Origin: Petrolisthes cinctipes | Taxonomy: Eukaryota > Arthropoda > Malacostraca > Decapoda > Porcellanidae | Length of the DNA stretch: 64,000 bases | Direction of reading: 5' to 3' | Assembly: GCA_033782935.1 (NCBI GenBank) | Contig: JAWQEG010001548.1 | Location: forward strand, 77,001 to 141,000 | Part shown: piece after piece, positions 44,063 through 54,021 of the stretch | Numbering within the stretch: the first letter of the stretch is position 1 | How the letters are laid out: every line of letters starts with the position of its first letter | Position numbers and translations under genes: made by a program | Notes under the pieces: generated by a model | What the model was told of the DNA's origin: nothing | Seen by the model: only the letters and a program-made list of their open reading frames with translations | Databases searched by the model: none

Positions 44063-47000
44063 TCTTCGCGCTAACCATACTCCAATGGAACTGTCGAAGT
44101 CTTAGAGCTAGATTAAATGAACTTAAACTTTTGGCTTGTTCTTACGCTGCCGATATTATTGCCCTTCAGGAAACTCATCTGAACGACCAAGTCGAAGACG
44201 AGGTTGTTCAGCTTCGGAACTACAAGTTAATTAGGAGGGACCGTGGGGGGAGGGGTGGAGGTGGAGTGGCAATCTACATCCGCCATAACCTCCCTTTCAC
44301 TGATGTGCCCTGTAATTTTCCTCTGGAAAGTGTCGCTTGCAGAGTAAAATTCGGTGGCACCTACCTGACTATCTGTTCTGTCTACTGTCCTCCTGATACA
44401 GTAACTGATGATGATGTTTTTGATCTACAGGACAGTCTGCCCTGTAGAAAATTAATTGTAGGTGATTTTAATGCTCATCATACGTTATGGGGTTCCCTGC
44501 AGGATGACAGAAAGGGGGAACAGATGGCTAGGCTAATCAGTGATTCCAATTTGGTTCTTCTGAACGACGGTAGTCCGACGAGAGTTGATGATAATACTGG
44601 TAATTTTAGCGTTCTTGACCTATCTCTGGTCTCCCCATCAATTGCAGCCTCTTGCCAGTGGCTACCCATTGATGACTCATTGGGAAGCGACCATTTTCCT
44701 ATTGTGATTAAATTTAAAAGCGACACTATTAAAGAGCCTTCAGCACCTAAATTTAACGTAAAAAAAGCAGACTGGGTGTCCTTCACAAAGGGTGTCAATA
44801 TTGAAATTGTTGGAGAAACCATTGATGATAAAGTAAATAATATTCAAGATAATATCCTCAAAGCTGCAATGGCAACAATTCCTAAGACTTCGGTAGATAG
44901 CGCAAAGCATAGAGTTCCATGGTGGACGCCAGATTGCCGCAGGGTACTGTGTGAGAGGAATAGAGCCTACAGGCTTTTCAAAAATCGCATTAGTGATGAG
45001 AACTTTCGCAAGTATAAACTTGCGAGAGCTAGGGCTCGTCGAACCATCAGACAAGCCAAACGAGACTCCTGGCGATGCTTTGTCTCTAGTATCAACAGTG
45101 AAACATCAATTTCCCAAGTCTGGTCCACTGTAAGAAAATTAAATAAGAAAAAAATCTCTAATAAAATTACCAACATCACTTTTAATAACATCAATTATGA
45201 CGAACCTAGAGACATTGCTAACGCCCTCGCCAGGCAGTTCTCTTTTGCTAGCAGCTCTGAAAATTACCATCCAGCTTTCCTGCCCATCAAGGAAGCATCA
45301 GAGCTGCAGCATATTGACTTTGCCACAGGAGATGAATTAGATTACAACAGTGATCTAACAATGCAAGAGCTTGTCCAAGCCCTAGGAGCCTGTAGTGGGA
45401 CATCCCCAGGACCCGATGAGATTCGGTATGAGATGATAAAGCATCTTGATCATGATTCCATGGTCAAGATGTTGCAAGTGTTTAACGAGATTTGGAGGGG
45501 TCACACCTTTCCAAACTCGTGGCACTTTGCACATGTCATTCCCATACCGAAAGGAGGGGGGGACCCCAGATCGACTTCATCGTATCGCCCTATTGCGCTC
45601 ACAAGTTGCTTATGCAAGGTCATGGAACGAATTGTTAATCGTAGGCTATTGCATTTTTTAAATTCCAGGAATTTGCTGGTTGACGAGCAGTGTGGCTTCC
45701 GTAAAGGTCGCCAGACGCTCGATCAGCTAGTGAACCTGGAAGTTCAAATTCAAGAGGCATTTGCCAAAAAACAATTTTTGATTGCAGTATTTTTAGACAT
45801 TGAAAAAGCCTACGACATGACTTGGCGACATGGCCTCCTCAGGAAACTATATGCGATGGGATTACGCGGTAACCTGCCCTTTTTTGTTAAGAATTTCATT
45901 TCTGACAGAACTTTCTCTGTCAAGCTTTTTTCGGACACAGTCACTTTCTCGGACATATTTGTCCAGGCAAATGGGGTGCCCCAGGGGAGTGTTCTGTCTC
46001 CGACCTTATTTCTATGTATGATCAATGACATTCTACCAGCTCCTCCTCGAAATCTTAAATACTCACTGTACGCCGACGACTGTGCGATATGGCACTCCAG
46101 CTGTAATGCAGAGTTTTCGGCAACTCGGATCCAATTGGCACTGGATTTGATTCACAATTGGGGCCTCCAGTGGGGTTTTAAGTTTTCAGTAAGAAAGAGT
46201 GTAGGGGTTATTTTCACTCATAGGAAGAAGCCAGACGTCAGGCTGACTATGGGTGTCAACCCCCTACCTATTCAAAATTCGACTAAATTTCTTGGACTGC
46301 ATTTTGACAGTCGACTGACATGGCGAGTCCATGTCAGTCAGTTAAAAATTAAATGTTTAAAAGCACTCAATTTGCTGAAGTGCATTTCTGGTACTCAATG
46401 GGGAGCAGATAGGAAGTCATTGCTAATGCTATATAAATCCCTGATTAGATCTAGAGTAGATTATGGGTCAATAGTGTATGGTTCGGCATCTGAGTCTGTG
46501 TTGAAAGGTTTGGATGTTGTGCAGAATGCGTGTTTGCGTGTGTGTCTTGGAGCCCTACGTTGCACTCGAATCGAGCGTCTAGAGGTGGAGTCACAAGTGC
46601 CTCCCCTCCGATTGAGACGAGATCAACTACTATTAGTATACTGTGCTAAGAAATCCAGGGTGCCGAGTCATCTTCCCGGGAATGCCTTGCTACGGCAACA
46701 GCACCCGGGGGGCCATGGCGCTAGGCCCCTGGCAGAGGGACCGAGTCGTCCGTCCGGGAACCCCTGCGCCCCAGGGGGCACTGGCGTGAGGCCAATGGGG
46801 ACCAGGCCCCAAGTTCAGGTACCCGGGGAGCCGAGTCATCCTCCCGGTAATGCCTTGGTGAGGCATTTGCAGCCGGGGGGCCATGGCGATAGGCCCCCGG
46901 AAGGGCCGAGTTATCCGCCTGGGCGTCGCACGGCCCCGGAGGGCACTGGCGTGAGGTCCCTCAGAGCAAGACTCCACGACCTCGTAGAGTGTGTCGGTAT

Positions 47001-47982
47001 AGAATTATCAACAATCGATTCCCTGGTTTTAGTAAATATTGCACCCTGGGTAACACCCCCCTTCACTATTGTGGATTCCTGGCTGCCAGGGGTTAAATCC
47101 CGGGTGCCGGAGGTGGAGGTACACCAGAGGTTTCGTGAGATAATTGTTCAACATCTTTCATATTTCCATCTGTATACCGACGGTTCCAAGACGGATGAAT
47201 GTGTGGGTGCAGGTGTGTGGTCGACTGAATGCCAGTTAAGATTCAGACTGCCGATTCATACATCTATTTTTATTGCTGAACTTTTTGCTATTAATAAAGC
47301 TTTGGATTTTGCCCTATCGACGACCCACGATAGGATAGTTATTTTTACAGATTCATTAAGTTCACTTCAAGCTATTAAATCCTTAAATACAACTAACAAC
47401 GAAATACAGGGTAATATCATTAGTAAGCTGTTTTGTGCCAATAAATCAATCAAGCTAATATGGGTACCTTCACATTATGGTATCTATGGCAATGAACAGG
47501 CTGATATACTAGCCGGGTCAACTTTTGATCTGGACATTAGCATAGTCCGTACGGATCTCAGGTGTTTTGTTTCCCTCATTAAGTCTCGAATTCATCTCCT
47601 GTGGCAAAGGCAGTGGACCAGATTAGACATCAGAAATAAAGTAAGAACTGTTATTGAACCCTGGGCTACGTCATCATGGCGTAGCCGCAGGGACGAGGTG
47701 GTGTTGGCCCGTCTAAGGGTTAACGCCACATGGTTAACCCACCTAGAACCCTACATTAATAGAAATTTTCCTCCTCAATGCACATCATGCAACACAATTT
47801 TATCTATTAATCACTTATTAATTTTTTGTATTGATTATGAAAATCAAAGAAGTAAAATCAAACAATATTTTCAACTTAAAAAAATAGCTCTAACCATCGA
47901 AAATATTCTATCAGATGATAAGAATATTATAAACAAACTGCTGAGTTTTCTGAGGGAGACAAAACTTTATGACCTTATATAG
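44062..47982 (+). CDS. Array copy 1 ORF2: endonuclease-RT-RNase H polyprotein
   Basis: Open for about 1306 codons from AUC at 44062, which overlaps the ORF1 stop as UAAUC. No ATG occurs in the frame before the endonuclease. Domains in order: endonuclease (ILQWNCRSL, LQETHL, VGDFNAHH, SDHFPI); RT (SYRPIALTSCLCKVMER, FLDIEKAYDMTW, GVPQGSVLSPTLF, SLYADDCAIW); a GC-rich repeated proline/glycine linker (about residues 865-970); RNase H (LYTDGSK, ELFAINKAL, IFTDSLSSL, GNEQADILA); and a C-terminal C-x2-C...H-x4-C motif (CTSCNTILSINHLLIFC). All catalytic residues are present. It is the only complete ORF2 of the array, but it sits behind a disrupted ORF1. Confidence 0.92.
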   Translation: MFALTILQWNCRSLRARLNELKLLACSYAADIIALQETHLNDQVEDEVVQLRNYKLIRRDRGGRGGGGVAIYIRHNLPFTDVPCNFPLESVACRVKFGGTYLTICSVYCPPDTVTDDDVFDLQDSLPCRKLIVGDFNAHHTLWGSLQDDRKGEQMARLISDSNLVLLNDGSPTRVDDNTGNFSVLDLSLVSPSIAASCQWLPIDDSLGSDHFPIVIKFKSDTIKEPSAPKFNVKKADWVSFTKGVNIEIVGETIDDKVNNIQDNILKAAMATIPKTSVDSAKHRVPWWTPDCRRVLCERNRAYRLFKNRISDENFRKYKLARARARRTIRQAKRDSWRCFVSSINSETSISQVWSTVRKLNKKKISNKITNITFNNINYDEPRDIANALARQFSFASSSENYHPAFLPIKEASELQHIDFATGDELDYNSDLTMQELVQALGACSGTSPGPDEIRYEMIKHLDHDSMVKMLQVFNEIWRGHTFPNSWHFAHVIPIPKGGGDPRSTSSYRPIALTSCLCKVMERIVNRRLLHFLNSRNLLVDEQCGFRKGRQTLDQLVNLEVQIQEAFAKKQFLIAVFLDIEKAYDMTWRHGLLRKLYAMGLRGNLPFFVKNFISDRTFSVKLFSDTVTFSDIFVQANGVPQGSVLSPTLFLCMINDILPAPPRNLKYSLYADDCAIWHSSCNAEFSATRIQLALDLIHNWGLQWGFKFSVRKSVGVIFTHRKKPDVRLTMGVNPLPIQNSTKFLGLHFDSRLTWRVHVSQLKIKCLKALNLLKCISGTQWGADRKSLLMLYKSLIRSRVDYGSIVYGSASESVLKGLDVVQNACLRVCLGALRCTRIERLEVESQVPPLRLRRDQLLLVYCAKKSRVPSHLPGNALLRQQHPGGHGARPLAEGPSRPSGNPCAPGGTGVRPMGTRPQVQVPGEPSHPPGNALVRHLQPGGHGDRPPEGPSYPPGRRTAPEGTGVRSLRARLHDLVECVGIELSTIDSLVLVNIAPWVTPPFTIVDSWLPGVKSRVPEVEVHQRFREIIVQHLSYFHLYTDGSKTDECVGAGVWSTECQLRFRLPIHTSIFIAELFAINKALDFALSTTHDRIVIFTDSLSSLQAIKSLNTTNNEIQGNIISKLFCANKSIKLIWVPSHYGIYGNEQADILAGSTFDLDISIVRTDLRCFVSLIKSRIHLLWQRQWTRLDIRNKVRTVIEPWATSSWRSRRDEVVLARLRVNATWLTHLEPYINRNFPPQCTSCNTILSINHLLIFCIDYENQRSKIKQYFQLKKIALTIENILSDDKNIINKLLSFLRETKLYDLI

Positions 47983-48757
47983 ATTGATATACTAAAATGG
48001 ATCCAATGGCTTAATGATCTTTGGCTATATGCCTCTGGTCGATAGCCAAGAAATCCAACAAGCAAGCAAGCAAGCTTTTCAGAACACACATTATGCGTCC
48101 AGACTTTGTTGTGTCCAGACCTCGTCCTCGTTGTGCATAGCAACAACAGACTACAGTATTGCTCGTGGAGTTACCTTGGTGTACCGAGGCCTCTTACCGA
48201 CAGTACTCTGTTGTTTCTTTGCCTTGGTAAAGTAATATTGTAAAGTAAATTTGCAGCGTTTTGCTGCACTGCTGTGTACACCTTCAGTGTTTTGATTTTT
48301 GCTGGAGGACAACCAGTAGTATATGGTAGCTAGTAGTTAGTTGTTCCCCACACCAGACCCGCAGCACTCACTGCCTCAGGGGAAACCCTGTGGTAGGGGG
48401 GCCCAGTAGTCTGGTGCGTCATTTGGGCACCTCTTTTTCTTAAACTACTTTTTCTTCTATATTTTCCGTGCGACCTCCTGGGCCTACGGTTGTCTCTTGG
48501 CTGAGCAACGGTATTCGCTTGGGAGGTGGGTTCCTACTACACCACCCCTCGCATTAGGCAGGTTCGGTGGTGGGGAAGTTCCTTCCGCACAAACTCCGAT
48601 CCCCTAGCTGGTACTGGAGAACGCCGCCAGGCTACCACTAGGGGGGGGCGAGTAAAGGTAACTTTTATTCCCTAAATTATTGTCCATTTTTGGGGGGTTG
48701 ATACAATAGTTAAGGGAGGTAGGTGAGTGTGCGAGGAGAGGGGTCGGACGTAGTCCG

Positions 48758-50122
48758 ATGCCCCGAATGGATGAACCCCCGACTAGCCTCCCTCCTCCTC
48801 AAGGAGGGAGGTTAACGACCAAGGACAAAACTAGGACAATGGCTGACAATAATGGAACCCCTACGGCAGACAGACAAAGACAACCTGATGTTAAAATTCC
48901 TCCTATGAATGCTCGTTATGTAAATATTAGATGTGTTGATGAGGGTCAGTCTCTCAAAAACTTTAACCCCTTTATCGTCAAAAAGGTCCTTGATGGTCAA
49001 GTGGGTGGCAGTCTTGCTGCTGCTAACAAGTTGCGTGATGGTAGTATCCTGGTGAAAGTACTGAAGGCATCCCAGGTTAAGGATCTCCTTAAACTGACGC
49101 AAATTCATAACTTTAAGGTGAAAGCCACCATTCCAGTGGGGCCAAATACTTGTAAGGGCGTCATTTTCCATAGGGATTTGGCCGCTCTGGATGAGGCTGA
49201 AATTTTGGAAGGAATGAAGGACCAAGGCGTTGTTGATGTTCAAAGTATGACCAGGATGAGAGAGAACAAGAGAGAGAAATATGGCTTGTGTTTCCTGACT
49301 TTTGCTTCAGCACAGATTCCGGAAACAGTAAAGATTGGATATGAAATTGTTCACGTTAGACCATACATTCAGAAACCGATGCGTTGTTTCCGTTGCCAGA
49401 AATTCGGACACACAGCATTGAGGTGCTTCAATAAAGATTCATTCACTTGTGGTAAATGTGCAAGTAGACACGAGACTGAGTTGTGTTCAGAGACAGTCTT
49501 CAGGTGTGCTAATTGTGGCGGCCCCCACCAGGCAAGTGCAGGTGACTGCAGGAGCCTTAAAGTGGAGACTGAAGCAATGGCATACATGAGGGCTCATGAT
49601 GTTAGTTATGGTGAGGCAAAGAGGAAAGTGGAGGGGGTTAACCAAACTCCCACAATTTCCTATGCTGCAGCTATAACTGGCAACACTGCTCCTGTAACTA
49701 CAGCAAATGTTAACGTGGCTATCCAAGCTAAAGATAATGAAATTAAAGACTTGAAGGATACTGTAAACAAATTAACGCTGCTAGTAGAAAGTTTGACAAA
49801 GGAATTAGAAGTTGTTGAATCAACCCAGCACAAGAAGCACCACAAGGCTGATGACACCGTATCAGCTTCAAAATCTCATGTTCTCGCTCAGGTGACTCCC
49901 ATGAAGCCTACATCCGGGAGTCGTCCGGTTCGTCGCGAGACGAGCCGTTCGAGGACCGGCTCTGTACCTCATGGAGAGGAACAGGCGATGGAGACTACCG
50001 TCGCGAAACCTGCCCGCGGGAGGTCCCCGGGAAGTGCAGAGGAGGAAGAGGGTCTTCCCTCCCAGCACAAAAAGGTTCGGCCAGACGAACAAGGCTCCAA
50101 GAAACCCCATAAACAGCGATAA
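48758..50122 (+). CDS. Array copy 2 ORF1 (RNA-binding, zinc knuckles)
   Basis: An intact 454-codon frame from ATG 48758 to TAA 50120-50122. Residues about 1-60 are polar and disordered, and about 60-190 form an RNA-recognition-like region. Residues about 195-250 hold three Cys/His motifs (CFRCQKFGHTALRC; CGKCASRHETELC; CANCGGPHQASAGDC). Residues about 310-355 form a coiled coil, and the tail is basic and serine/arginine-rich. Such ORF1 proteins coat the element RNA and target it to chromatin. The stop overlaps the first ORF2 codon (UAAUC). A few substitutions separate it from copies 1 and 3 (for example ITGN versus MTGT). Confidence 0.92.
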   Translation: MPRMDEPPTSLPPPQGGRLTTKDKTRTMADNNGTPTADRQRQPDVKIPPMNARYVNIRCVDEGQSLKNFNPFIVKKVLDGQVGGSLAAANKLRDGSILVKVLKASQVKDLLKLTQIHNFKVKATIPVGPNTCKGVIFHRDLAALDEAEILEGMKDQGVVDVQSMTRMRENKREKYGLCFLTFASAQIPETVKIGYEIVHVRPYIQKPMRCFRCQKFGHTALRCFNKDSFTCGKCASRHETELCSETVFRCANCGGPHQASAGDCRSLKVETEAMAYMRAHDVSYGEAKRKVEGVNQTPTISYAAAITGNTAPVTTANVNVAIQAKDNEIKDLKDTVNKLTLLVESLTKELEVVESTQHKKHHKADDTVSASKSHVLAQVTPMKPTSGSRPVRRETSRSRTGSVPHGEEQAMETTVAKPARGRSPGSAEEEEGLPSQHKKVRPDEQGSKKPHKQR

Positions 50123-53100
50123 TCTTCGCGCTAACCATACTCCAATGGAACTGTCGAAGTCTTAGAGCTAGAATAAATGAACTTAAACTTTTGACTTGTT
50201 CTTACGCTGCCGATATTATTGCCCTTCAGGAAACTCATCTGAACGACCAAGTCGAAGACGAGGTTGTTCAGCTTCGGAACTACAAGTTAATTAGGAGGGA
50301 CCGTGGGGGGAGGGGTGGAGGTGGAGTGGCAATCTACATCCGCCATAACCTCCCTTTCACTGATGTGCCCTGTAATTTTCCTCTGGAAAGTGTCGCTTGC
50401 AGAGTAAAATTCGGTGGCACCTACCTGACTATCTGTTCTGTCTACTGTCCTCCTGATACAGTAACTTATGATGATGTTTTTGATCTACAGGACAGTCTGC
50501 CCTGTAGAAAATTAATTGTAGGTGATTTTAATGCTCATCATACGTTATGGGGTTCCCTGCAGGATGACAGAAAGGGGGAACAGATGGCTAGGCTAATCAG
50601 TGATTCCAATTTGGTTCTTCTGAACGACGGTAGTCCGACGAGAGTTGATGATAATACTGGTAATTTTAGCGTTCTTGACCTATCTCTGGTCTCCCCATCA
50701 ATTGCAGCCTCTTGCCAGTGGCTACCCATTGATGACTCATTGGGAAGCGACCATTTTCCTATTGTGATTACATTTAAAAGCGACACTATTAAAGAGCCTT
50801 CAGTACCTAAATTTAACGTAAAAAAAGCAGACTGGGTGTCCTTCTCAAAGGGTGTCAATATTGAAATTGTTGGAGAAACCATTGATGATAAAGTAAATAA
50901 TATTCAAGATAATATCCTCAAAGCTGCAATGGCAACAATTCCTAAGACTTCGGTAGATAGCGCAAAGCATAGAGTTCCATGGTGGACGCCAGATTGCCGC
51001 AGGGTACTGTGTGAGAGGAATAGAGCCTACAGGCTTTTCAAAAATCGCATTAGTGATGAGAACTTTCGCAAGTATAAACTTGCGAGAGCTAGGGCTCGTC
51101 GAACCATCAGACAAGCCAAACGAGACTCCTGGCGATGCTTTGTCTCTAGTATCAATAGTGAAACATCAATTTCCCAAGTCTGGTCCACTGTAAGAAAATT
51201 GAATAAGAAAAAAATCTCTAATAAAATTACCAACATCACTTTTAATAACATCAATTATGAAGAACCTAGAGACATTGCTAACGCCCTCGCCAGGCAGTTC
51301 TCTTTTGCTAGCAGCTCTGAAAATTACCATCCAGCTTTCCTGCCCATCAAGGAAGCATCAGAGCTGCAGCATATTGACTTTGCCACAGGAGATGAATTAG
51401 ATTACAACAGTGATCTAACAATGCAAGAGCTTGTCCAAGCCCTAGGAGCCTGTAGTGGGACATCCCCAGGACCCGATGAGATTCGGTATGAGATGATAAA
51501 GCATCTTGATCATGATTCCATGGTCAAGATGTTGCAAGTGTTTAACGAGATTTGGAGGGGTCACACCTTTCCAAACTCGTGGCACTTTGCACATGTCATT
51601 CCCATACAGAAAGGAGGGGGGGACCCCAGATCGACTTCATCGTATCGCCCTATTGCGCTCACAAGTTGCTTATGCAAGGTCATGGAACGAATTGTTAATC
51701 GTAGGCTATTGCATTTTTTAAATTCCAGGAATTTGCTGGTTGACGAGCAGTGTGGCTTCCGTAAAGGTCGCCAGACGCTCGATCAGCTAGTAAACCTGGA
51801 AGTTCAAATTCAAGAGGCATTTGCCAAAAAACAATTTTTGATTGCAGTATTTTTAGACATTGAAAAAGCCTACGACATGACTTGGCGACATGGCCTCCTC
51901 AGGAAACTATATGCGATGGGATTACGCGGTAACCTGCCCTTTTTTGTTAAGAATTTCATTTCTGACAGAACTTTCTCTGTCAAGCTTTTTTCGGACACAG
52001 TCACTTTCTCGGACATATTTGTCCAGGCAAATGGGGTGCCCCAGGGGAGTGTTCTGTCTCCGACCTTATTTCTATGTATGATCAATGACATTCTACAAGC
52101 TCCTCCTCGAAATCTTAAATACTCACTGTACGCCGACGACTGTAATGCAGAGTTTTCGGCAACTCGGATCCAATTGGCACTGGATTTGATTCACAATTGG
52201 GGCCTCCAGTGGGGTTTTAAGTTTTCAGTAAGAAAGAGTGTAGGGGTTATTTTCACTCATAGGAAGAAGCCAGACGTCAGGCTGACTATGGGTGTCAACC
52301 CCCTACCTATTCAAAATTCGACTAAATTTCTTGGACTGCATTTTGACAGTCGACTGACATGGCGTGTCCATGTCAGTCAGTTAAAAATTAAATGTTTAAA
52401 AGCACTCAATTTGCTGAAGTGCATTTCTGGTACTCAATGGGGAGCAGATAGGAAGTCATTGCTAATGCTATATAAATCCCTGATTAGATCTAGAGTAGAT
52501 TATGGGTCAATAGTGTATGGTTCGGCATCTGAGTCTGTGTTGAAAGGTTTGGATGTTGTGCAGAATGCGTGTTTGCGTGTGTGTCTTGGAGCCCTACGTT
52601 GCACTCGAATCGAGCGTCTAGAGGTGGAGTCACAAGTACCTCCCCTCCGATTGAGACGAGATCAACTACTATTAGTATACTGTGCTAAGAAATCCAGGGT
52701 GCCGAGTCATCTTCCCGGGAATGCCTTGCTACGGCAACAGCACCCGGGGGGCCATGGCGCTAGGCCCCTGGCAGAGGGACCGAGTCGTCCGTCCGGGAAC
52801 CCCTGCGCCCCAGGGGGCACTGGCGTGAGGCCAATGGGGACCAGGCCCCAAGTTCAGGTACCCGGGGAGCAGAGTCATCCTCCCGGTAATGCCTTGGTGA
52901 GGCATTTGCAGCAGGGGGGCCATGGCGATAGGTCCCTGGAAGGGCCGAGTTATCCGCCTGGGCGTCGCACGGCCCCGGAGGGCACTGGCGTGAGGTCCCT
53001 CAGAGCAAGACTCCACGACCTCGTAGAGTGTGTCGGTATAGAATTATCAACAATCGATTCCCTGGTTTTAGTAAATATTGCACCCTGGGTAACACCCCCC

Positions 53101-54021
53101 TTCACTATTGTGGATTCCTGGCTGCCAGGGGTTAAATCCCGGGTGCCGGAGGTGGAGGTACACCAGAGGTTTCGTGAGATAATTGTTCAACATCTTTCAT
53201 ATTTCCATCTGTATACCGACGGTTCCAAGACGGATGAATGTGTGGGTGCAGGTGTATGGTCGACTGAATGTCAGTTAAGATTCAGACTGCCGATTCATAC
53301 ATCTATTTTTCTTGTTGAACTTTTTGCTATTAATAAAGCTTTGGATTTTGCCCTATCGACGACCCACGATAGGATAGTTATTTTTACAGATTCATTAAGT
53401 TCACTTCAAGCTATTAAATCCTTAAATACAACTAACAACGAAATACAGGGTAATATCATTAGTAAGCTGTTTTGTGCCAATAAATCAATCAAGCTAATAT
53501 GGGTACCTTCACATTATGGTATCTATGGCAATGAACAGGCTGATATACTAGCCGGGTCAACTGTTGATCTGGACATTAGCATAGTCCGTACGGATCTCAG
53601 GTGTTTTGTTTCCCTCATTAAGTCTCGAATTCATCTCCTGTGGCAAAGGCAGTGGACCAGATTAGACATCAGAAATAAAGTAAGAACAGTTATTGAACCC
53701 TGGGCTACGTCATCATGGCGTAGTCGCAGGGACGAGGTGGTGTTGGCCCGTCTTAGGGTCAATGCCACATGGTTCACCCACCTTGAACCATATGTAAATC
53801 GAAATTTTCGCCCTAATTGTCAATATTGCAATACAATTATGTCAATAAGTCATGTATTAATTTTCTGCAATGAATATGAAAATCAACGTAATAAAATTAA
53901 AAAATATTTCCAACTTAAAAAAATAGCTTTCACCATCAACAATTTACTAGCAGATGACAAGAATATTATAAACAAATTAATGAGTTTTCTGAGGGAGACA
54001 AAACTTTATGACCTTATATAG
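50122..54021 (+). CDS. Array copy 2 ORF2 with 7-residue deletion beside YADD
   Basis: Open over 1299 codons from AUC 50122, with the same domain order as copy 1. Directly after the catalytic SLYADDC, 21 bases coding for AIWHSSC are missing. CTGT flanks the deleted segment, so slippage between short repeats explains it. The frame stays open, but RT activity is doubtful because the deletion touches the palm next to the catalytic aspartates. RNase H has VELFAINKAL in place of AELFAINKAL. The C-terminal zinc region (CQYCNTIMSISHVLIFC) differs strongly from copy 1 while the rest agrees almost completely. Confidence 0.9.
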   Translation: MFALTILQWNCRSLRARINELKLLTCSYAADIIALQETHLNDQVEDEVVQLRNYKLIRRDRGGRGGGGVAIYIRHNLPFTDVPCNFPLESVACRVKFGGTYLTICSVYCPPDTVTYDDVFDLQDSLPCRKLIVGDFNAHHTLWGSLQDDRKGEQMARLISDSNLVLLNDGSPTRVDDNTGNFSVLDLSLVSPSIAASCQWLPIDDSLGSDHFPIVITFKSDTIKEPSVPKFNVKKADWVSFSKGVNIEIVGETIDDKVNNIQDNILKAAMATIPKTSVDSAKHRVPWWTPDCRRVLCERNRAYRLFKNRISDENFRKYKLARARARRTIRQAKRDSWRCFVSSINSETSISQVWSTVRKLNKKKISNKITNITFNNINYEEPRDIANALARQFSFASSSENYHPAFLPIKEASELQHIDFATGDELDYNSDLTMQELVQALGACSGTSPGPDEIRYEMIKHLDHDSMVKMLQVFNEIWRGHTFPNSWHFAHVIPIQKGGGDPRSTSSYRPIALTSCLCKVMERIVNRRLLHFLNSRNLLVDEQCGFRKGRQTLDQLVNLEVQIQEAFAKKQFLIAVFLDIEKAYDMTWRHGLLRKLYAMGLRGNLPFFVKNFISDRTFSVKLFSDTVTFSDIFVQANGVPQGSVLSPTLFLCMINDILQAPPRNLKYSLYADDCNAEFSATRIQLALDLIHNWGLQWGFKFSVRKSVGVIFTHRKKPDVRLTMGVNPLPIQNSTKFLGLHFDSRLTWRVHVSQLKIKCLKALNLLKCISGTQWGADRKSLLMLYKSLIRSRVDYGSIVYGSASESVLKGLDVVQNACLRVCLGALRCTRIERLEVESQVPPLRLRRDQLLLVYCAKKSRVPSHLPGNALLRQQHPGGHGARPLAEGPSRPSGNPCAPGGTGVRPMGTRPQVQVPGEQSHPPGNALVRHLQQGGHGDRSLEGPSYPPGRRTAPEGTGVRSLRARLHDLVECVGIELSTIDSLVLVNIAPWVTPPFTIVDSWLPGVKSRVPEVEVHQRFREIIVQHLSYFHLYTDGSKTDECVGAGVWSTECQLRFRLPIHTSIFLVELFAINKALDFALSTTHDRIVIFTDSLSSLQAIKSLNTTNNEIQGNIISKLFCANKSIKLIWVPSHYGIYGNEQADILAGSTVDLDISIVRTDLRCFVSLIKSRIHLLWQRQWTRLDIRNKVRTVIEPWATSSWRSRRDEVVLARLRVNATWFTHLEPYVNRNFRPNCQYCNTIMSISHVLIFCNEYENQRNKIKKYFQLKKIAFTINNLLADDKNIINKLMSFLRETKLYDLI

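Larger units (their letters stand above)
35920..48074 (+). mobile_element. Array copy 1: I-like non-LTR element, interrupted by an LTR element
   Basis: Copy 1 runs from CTTTTCAGAACAC to a (CAAG)n-type tail ending at the start of copy 2. Without the nested LTR element it is about 6.06 kb. Layout: ~680-bp 5' UTR, ORF1 (start 36602), ORF2 and a short 3' UTR ('gatagccaagaaatccaac'). There is no poly(A): the tail is four CAAG-like units. The clade call (I/Nimb-like) rests on the reverse transcriptase blocks and the presence of RNase H. The 5' neighbour is unrelated sequence, so copy 1 is the upstream edge of the array. Confidence 0.92.

Noticed and set aside
46690..46977. 95-codon minus-strand frame conserved in all three array copies
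   Set aside because: It is antisense to the GC-rich ORF2 linker and conserved only because the copies are recent.
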